NCBI GenBank assembly: GCA_937895825.1
Contig: CALBKP010000123.1
Coordinates: forward strand, 1 to 39,287
Direction of reading: 5' to 3'
DNA: 39,287 nt
Source: an uncultured Alistipes sp.
GTDB lineage: Bacteria > Bacteroidota > Bacteroidia > Bacteroidales > Rikenellaceae
Shown: piece after piece, positions 35,561 to 39,287 of the stretch
How positions within the stretch are numbered: the first letter of the stretch is position 1
How the letters are laid out: every line of letters begins with the position of its first letter
Notes under the pieces: generated by a model
Database searches by the model: none
What the model was told of the DNA's origin: nothing
Seen by the model: only the letters and a program-made list of their open reading frames with translations
Made by a program: the position numbers and the translations under genes

Positions 35561-36952
35561 TTATGCCTTGCAAATTTGTTCTATTTCGGAAATAAAACGC
35601 TTGGCTAATGCGTCGGCGTCGGCCATCGTTTTAGCCTCGGTATATACGCGGATGATTGGCTCGGTATTCGACTTGCGTAGGTGTACCCAGTTATCCTTAA
35701 AGTCAATCTTTACACCATCAATATCGTTGACTCTCTCGTTTGAGTATCTGTCCTTTATGGTTGCAAGAATCTTGTCTACGTCAATCTCGGGCGTAAGTTC
35801 AATCTTATTCTTCGAGGCGTAGTACGCAGGATATGTCTTACGTAGCTCCGACATCGTCATATTGAGACCGGAAAAATAGGTCAAAAAGAGAGCAATGCCA
35901 ACCAATGCATCGCGGCCATAGTGAAGCTCGGGATAGATAACACCACCGTTACCCTCGCCACCAATAACGGCTCCCGTGTCTTTCATCTTTTTTACGACGT
36001 TTACCTCGCCCACAGCAGCTGCCGAGTATGAGCAACCCTCGTAGCGAGCGGTCACATCGCTAAGGGCGCGTGACGACGACAGGTTAGATACGGTATTACC
36101 CTTTGTGTGGCTAAGCACATAGTCAGCTACAGCTACCAACGTATACTCCTCAACAAACATCTCGCCATTCTCCATAACGAAGGCCAAGCGGTCGACATCA
36201 GGGTCAACGACAATACCGAGGTCGGCACCCTCGCGACGCACTACCTCCGATATCTCCGTAAGGTTCTCTGGTAGCGGCTCAGGGTTGTGTGCAAACTCAC
36301 CCGTAGGCTCGCAGTTGAGCTCTATAACCTCGCATCCGAGCTCGCGTAGTAGTGCGGGGATAACCACTCCTCCGATAGAGTTTACTGCATCCACGACAAC
36401 CTTGAACTTACGCTTGCGTACTACCTCGACATCAACCAACTTAAGAGCCAATACCTGAGCAATATGCGTAGCGTTAAAATCCTCACGTAGGACGACCTTG
36501 CCAATATTATCAATGGTGGGGTAGTCCCACTCCACATCCTCGGCCATGGCCAATACCTGCTTACCCTCCGCATCGTCGAGGAACTCGCCACGCTCGTTAA
36601 GGAGTTTCAGGGCGTTCCATTGGCGCGGATTGTGCGAGGCGGTGATGATGATACCGCCATCGGCCTTGTGTGTTATCACGGCCATCTCTGTGCCAGGGGT
36701 TGTACACATGCCTACGTTGATAACGTTAACACCCGTGCCGAGGAGCGTGCCCTCGACAAGTGAGTCGACCATCGAGCCCGAGATACGGGCATCGCGACCA
36801 ACTACAACGGTGATGCGCTTACCTGGATTCTTATCTTTGATAAGACGTGCGTATGCTGTGGTGAACTTGACGACATCTATCGGTGTAAGGTTTTCGGCCT
36901 GATGACCACCAATGGTACCGCGTATGCCGGAAATAGATTTTATGAGTGTCAT
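35561..36952 (-). CDS. glmM: Phosphoglucosamine mutase / phosphohexomutase
   Basis: A 463-aa alpha-D-phosphohexomutase. The phosphoserine loop is TASHNPRQWNALK with Ser106, the metal loop VDPDVDRLAF, the sugar-binding loop GEGNGGVIYPELHYGRD and the C-terminal phosphate-binding loop RKSNTEPIIRVYTEA. Bacteroidota members of this type are annotated GlmM (GlcN-6-P to GlcN-1-P for peptidoglycan and LPS precursors). A phosphomannomutase or phosphoglucomutase role cannot be excluded from motifs alone. A minus-strand TAATTTTG (36990-36997) is a possible -7 box. Confidence 0.85.
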   Translation of the reverse strand: MTLIKSISGIRGTIGGHQAENLTPIDVVKFTTAYARLIKDKNPGKRITVVVGRDARISGSMVDSLVEGTLLGTGVNVINVGMCTTPGTEMAVITHKADGGIIITASHNPRQWNALKLLNERGEFLDDAEGKQVLAMAEDVEWDYPTIDNIGKVVLREDFNATHIAQVLALKLVDVEVVRKRKFKVVVDAVNSIGGVVIPALLRELGCEVIELNCEPTGEFAHNPEPLPENLTEISEVVRREGADLGIVVDPDVDRLAFVMENGEMFVEEYTLVAVADYVLSHTKGNTVSNLSSSRALSDVTARYEGCSYSAAAVGEVNVVKKMKDTGAVIGGEGNGGVIYPELHYGRDALVGIALFLTYFSGLNMTMSELRKTYPAYYASKNKIELTPEIDVDKILATIKDRYSNERVNDIDGVKIDFKDNWVHLRKSNTEPIIRVYTEAKTMADADALAKRFISEIEQICKA

Positions 36953-37048
36953 AATGTAAAAATTGTCTAAAACATTTTGCTATTTCTGACAAAATTATTA
37001 ATTTTACGCGAATATTAAAAATAAATTAGAGATAAAATATTGCGACGT

Positions 37049-37924
37049 ATGAGAATAATACCCTCTTCTGAGCTGATAATCAACGCGGATGGCTCCATCT
37101 TCCATCTTCACTTGAAGCCCGAACAGCTTGCCGATATCGTTATTTTGGTTGGCGATCCTGGTCGTGTGGCAATGATTGCCGAGTATTTCGACGAGCGAGA
37201 GTGTGAGGTGTCGAATCGTGAGTTCCATACCGTGACTGGTACATACAAGGGCAAGCGTATGACGGTGCTCTCTACGGGTATCGGCATCGGCAATATAGAC
37301 ATCTGTGTTACCGAGCTCGATGCTCTGGCAAACATAGACTTCGCTACGCGCCAGGCTAAGGAGGAGTTTCGCCGTCTTACACTCGTGCGCCTCGGAACGT
37401 CGGGGGCTATCCAGGAGGATATAAACGTCGGCGACATCATCTTCTCGCGTACGTCACTCGGCTTCGACGGCCTGCTATCATACTATGAGGGTCGTGACTC
37501 TGTATGTGATCTTGCCCTTGAAAAGGCCTTTATGGAGCATACGGCGTGGTACGAGAAGTTGCCATATCCATACTTCGTGAATGCCTCGGATGAGTTGTTC
37601 GAGCTCTTCAAAGACTCTACGCTCGAAGGTATCACCATTGCAGCCCCGGGTTTCTATGCGCCGCAGGGTCGCTGGGTGCGCCTCCGTCCCCACGATATGG
37701 AGCTTAATGCAAAGATCGAGTCGTTCCGCTTCGGTGAGCGTCGCATCACCAACTTTGAGATGGAGGGCTCGGCACTCGCTGGCCTCGCCGCACTCCTCGG
37801 TCACCGTGCTACGACCATCTGTACCATTATCGCTCAGCGTGTGGCGAAGGATGCATGTACCGATTATAAGCCATTTGTGCGTCGTATGATTGAGATGGCT
37901 CTCGATAAGTTGGCTTCGTTGTGA
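37049..37924 (+). CDS. Uridine phosphorylase-like nucleoside phosphorylase
   Basis: The 291-aa protein from the ATG at 37049 (the frame extends to a TTG at 37040, less likely) belongs to the PNP/UDP family, which cleaves nucleosides with phosphate to base and ribose-1-phosphate. Motifs are VILVGDPGRVAMIAEYF, the phosphate-binding STGIGIGNIDICVTEL, LVRLGTSGAIQEDINVGD and the ribose-binding NFEMEGSALAGLAALLGH. It is somewhat longer than E. coli Udp. Base specificity is not certain. The stop TGA is supplied by the left arm of element G. Confidence 0.88.
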   Translation: MRIIPSSELIINADGSIFHLHLKPEQLADIVILVGDPGRVAMIAEYFDERECEVSNREFHTVTGTYKGKRMTVLSTGIGIGNIDICVTELDALANIDFATRQAKEEFRRLTLVRLGTSGAIQEDINVGDIIFSRTSLGFDGLLSYYEGRDSVCDLALEKAFMEHTAWYEKLPYPYFVNASDELFELFKDSTLEGITIAAPGFYAPQGRWVRLRPHDMELNAKIESFRFGERRITNFEMEGSALAGLAALLGHRATTICTIIAQRVAKDACTDYKPFVRRMIEMALDKLASL

Positions 37925-38036
37925 TAAGCTGGCATCTGCTGCATCTGGCTTGTCTGTCCAATGCTAATTTACGCTGCGTTATCTCCGCTTTGACAGCCTG
38001 CGGCCAGCTATCACCTCTGCCACTTTATGATAACGA
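37916..38036 (+). repeat. Palindromic gene-end element G
   Basis: The left arm TCGTTGTGATAAGCTGGCA and right arm TGCCACTTTATGATAACGA bound a diverged core. That core carries CATCTGCTGCATCTGGCTTG like elements C and H, and CTCCGCTTTGACAGCCTGCG, which resembles the array at 1-213. It is the copy that links the two groups. Confidence 0.75.
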
Positions 38037-38106
38037 TGAGTGCTGATTATAGACACAAATGAAAAATTGATAAAATAATAACAAAAATAATAAACTAACT
38101 AAAACT

Positions 38107-39234
38107 ATGAAATTTACAGTATCAAGCTCGGCGCTTTTGTCGCTACTTGCAACAACCGGTAAGGTTATCAGCAACAAGAACACACTCCCTATCCTCGATT
38201 ACTTTCTCCTCGAGCTTAAGGATAACGAACTCACCGTTACAACCTCGGATCTCGAGACCACGCTTATTGGCCACCTGCGCGTTGATAACGTTGAGCGTGA
38301 GGGTGTCATTGCTGCCCCCGCAAAGCTTATGCTCGACTCGTTGAAGGAGTTCCCTGAGATGCCTTTGGAGTTTGATGTTAACGATACCACATGGGAGATT
38401 CGCGTGAAGTGGGCGAGTGGCTCGCTCTCAATCCCTGGCGCAAGTGCTGTCAGCTACCCCGCAATGCAGACTATCGGCGCAGAGCATAAGGAGATACTTA
38501 TGGACGTAGATATGCTTATCGCTGGCATCAATAAGACCATCTTCGCTACGGCTGACGACGAGCTCCGCCCCGTGATGAATGGTGTATACTTCAACTACGA
38601 GGAGGGTAAGGTTACCTTTGTTGCTACCGATGCTCATAAGCTTGTGCGCTCTATGGCCGAGTGTGCTGATGTAGACTTTAACGCATCTTTCATCCTCCCC
38701 AAGAAGCCTGCAAACCTATTGAAGGGCGTACTTTTGAAGGAGGAGGAACCTATCCGCGTAACGTTCGATGCTAAGAACGTAACCTTCGATCTCAAGAACC
38801 ACAAGCTCGTTTGCCGTCTTATCGAGGGTAACTATCCTAACTATAACGCCGTTATCCCAACGGCTAACCCCAACAAGGTGTTGGTTGACCGTGTAGAGCT
38901 CGTTAACGGCATCAAGCGTGTGGCTGTCTGCTCTAACCCTACAACAAACCTTATCCGCATGGATATAGCTAACAATAAGATTAGCCTTGCGGCTCAGGAT
39001 ATCGACTTCTCGGTATCGGCTAACGAGACCATCTCTTGCAGCTACGACGGCCAGCCCGTGACCATCGGCTTCAAGTCTACATTCCTTGTTGAGATCCTCT
39101 CGAACATCGACACTCCCACCGTGCAGATCGAGCTTGCAGACTCTACCCGTGCAGGTGTATTCAAGCCTGTATACGATGATAAGCACTCAGGCGAGGTGTT
39201 GATGCTTCTTATGCCGATGATGATTAATGCTTAA
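38107..39234 (+). CDS. dnaN: DNA polymerase III beta subunit (sliding clamp)
   Basis: The 375-aa ring-forming clamp tethers the replicative polymerase to DNA. Three clamp domains are visible, starting MKFTVSSSALLSLLATTGKVI. Later segments are TVTTSDLETTLIGHL, LLKGVLLKEEEPIRVTFDAKNVTF and DRVELVNGIKRVAVCSNP. The C-terminus reads VLMLLMPMMIN, matching the usual MPMR-type ending. It is not next to dnaA, so this is not an oriC signature. No clear -7 box is seen in the AT-rich 38037-38106. Its TAA stop begins element H. Confidence 0.97.
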   Translation: MKFTVSSSALLSLLATTGKVISNKNTLPILDYFLLELKDNELTVTTSDLETTLIGHLRVDNVEREGVIAAPAKLMLDSLKEFPEMPLEFDVNDTTWEIRVKWASGSLSIPGASAVSYPAMQTIGAEHKEILMDVDMLIAGINKTIFATADDELRPVMNGVYFNYEEGKVTFVATDAHKLVRSMAECADVDFNASFILPKKPANLLKGVLLKEEEPIRVTFDAKNVTFDLKNHKLVCRLIEGNYPNYNAVIPTANPNKVLVDRVELVNGIKRVAVCSNPTTNLIRMDIANNKISLAAQDIDFSVSANETISCSYDGQPVTIGFKSTFLVEILSNIDTPTVQIELADSTRAGVFKPVYDDKHSGEVLMLLMPMMINA

Positions 39235-39287
39235 TTTGTTGTGATAAGGGGGCATCTGCGGCATCTGGCTCATTGCCCCGAATGGGA
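39232..39287 (+). repeat. Palindromic gene-end element H (cut by window end)
   Basis: TAATTTGTTGTGATAAGG starts on the dnaN stop codon. The next bases share CATCTGCGGCATCTGGCTC and ATTGCCCCGAATGGGA with element C. Only the left half is inside the window. Confidence 0.8.

Noticed and set aside
38037..38106. AT-rich region before dnaN as a replication origin
   Set aside because: There is no dnaA gene, DnaA-box cluster or other oriC marker nearby; AT-richness before a gene is not enough.

Overview
This window reads as chromosomal core DNA of a member of Bacteroidota, most likely Bacteroidales. Promoters match the Bacteroidota -33/-7 consensus (TTTG, about 19 nt, TAnnTTTG) at many genes, and Shine-Dalgarno sequences are mostly absent. 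SecD and SecF are fused. The families present (DPP IV, DUF4831, DUF3784, YbbR-CoaE-FolP linkage, TIGR02757) are typical of the order. I cannot fix the genus from the sequence alone. No phage, plasmid, CRISPR array or complete insertion sequence is visible.

Layout. 1-213: a tandem palindromic repeat. 311-3088: a DPP IV peptidase and a small outer-membrane barrel protein. 3286-5912: EF-P and an AspT/YidE-type transporter. 6367-8508: a membrane-associated cluster (43-aa ORF, SPFH protein, ribbon-helix-helix protein, two small membrane proteins). 8582-12667: divergent htpG and lepA. 12902-12973: tRNA-Gly(CCC). 13200-14504: a GH29 fucosidase. 14707-17610: secDF. 17704-21673: a tightly packed operon ybbR-coaE-folP-lolD-TIGR02757-trmN6. 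21726-23241: DUF4831 and AlkD-like genes. 23276-28458, minus strand: thioredoxin, then radA, rseP, dxr and a degenerate LytM protein, the last four in one apparent operon. 28609-29517: a nucleotidyltransferase. 29663-33883: a PhoR/PhoB-like two-component pair divergent from a PiT-PhoU phosphate transporter. 34157-36952, minus strand: M20 dipeptidase and phosphohexomutase. 37049-37924: a nucleoside phosphorylase. 38107-39234: dnaN.

The most unusual content is non-coding. Seven complete and one truncated copies of a long (about 120-135 bp) palindromic element sit at gene 3' ends, always in the same orientation relative to the upstream gene. The left terminus (consensus near TAATTTSTTGTGATAAG) usually overlaps the stop codon of the upstream gene. 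One copy directly follows the tRNA. Several copies enclose an inner GC-rich hairpin followed by T residues, so they look like large composite terminators that have spread as a repeat family. The array at 1-213 has a core resembling one of these copies.

A second notable feature is a phosphate regulon. The PiT promoter has a good -7 box but no -33 box. In its place is a 7-4-7 direct repeat (TGTAACA, AAAA, TGTAACA) with the geometry of a PhoB box, and the adjacent divergent genes encode a PhoB/PhoR-like pair. A third is that two intrinsic terminators (before secDF and before ybbR) carry the -33 TTTG of the next gene in their hairpin loop.
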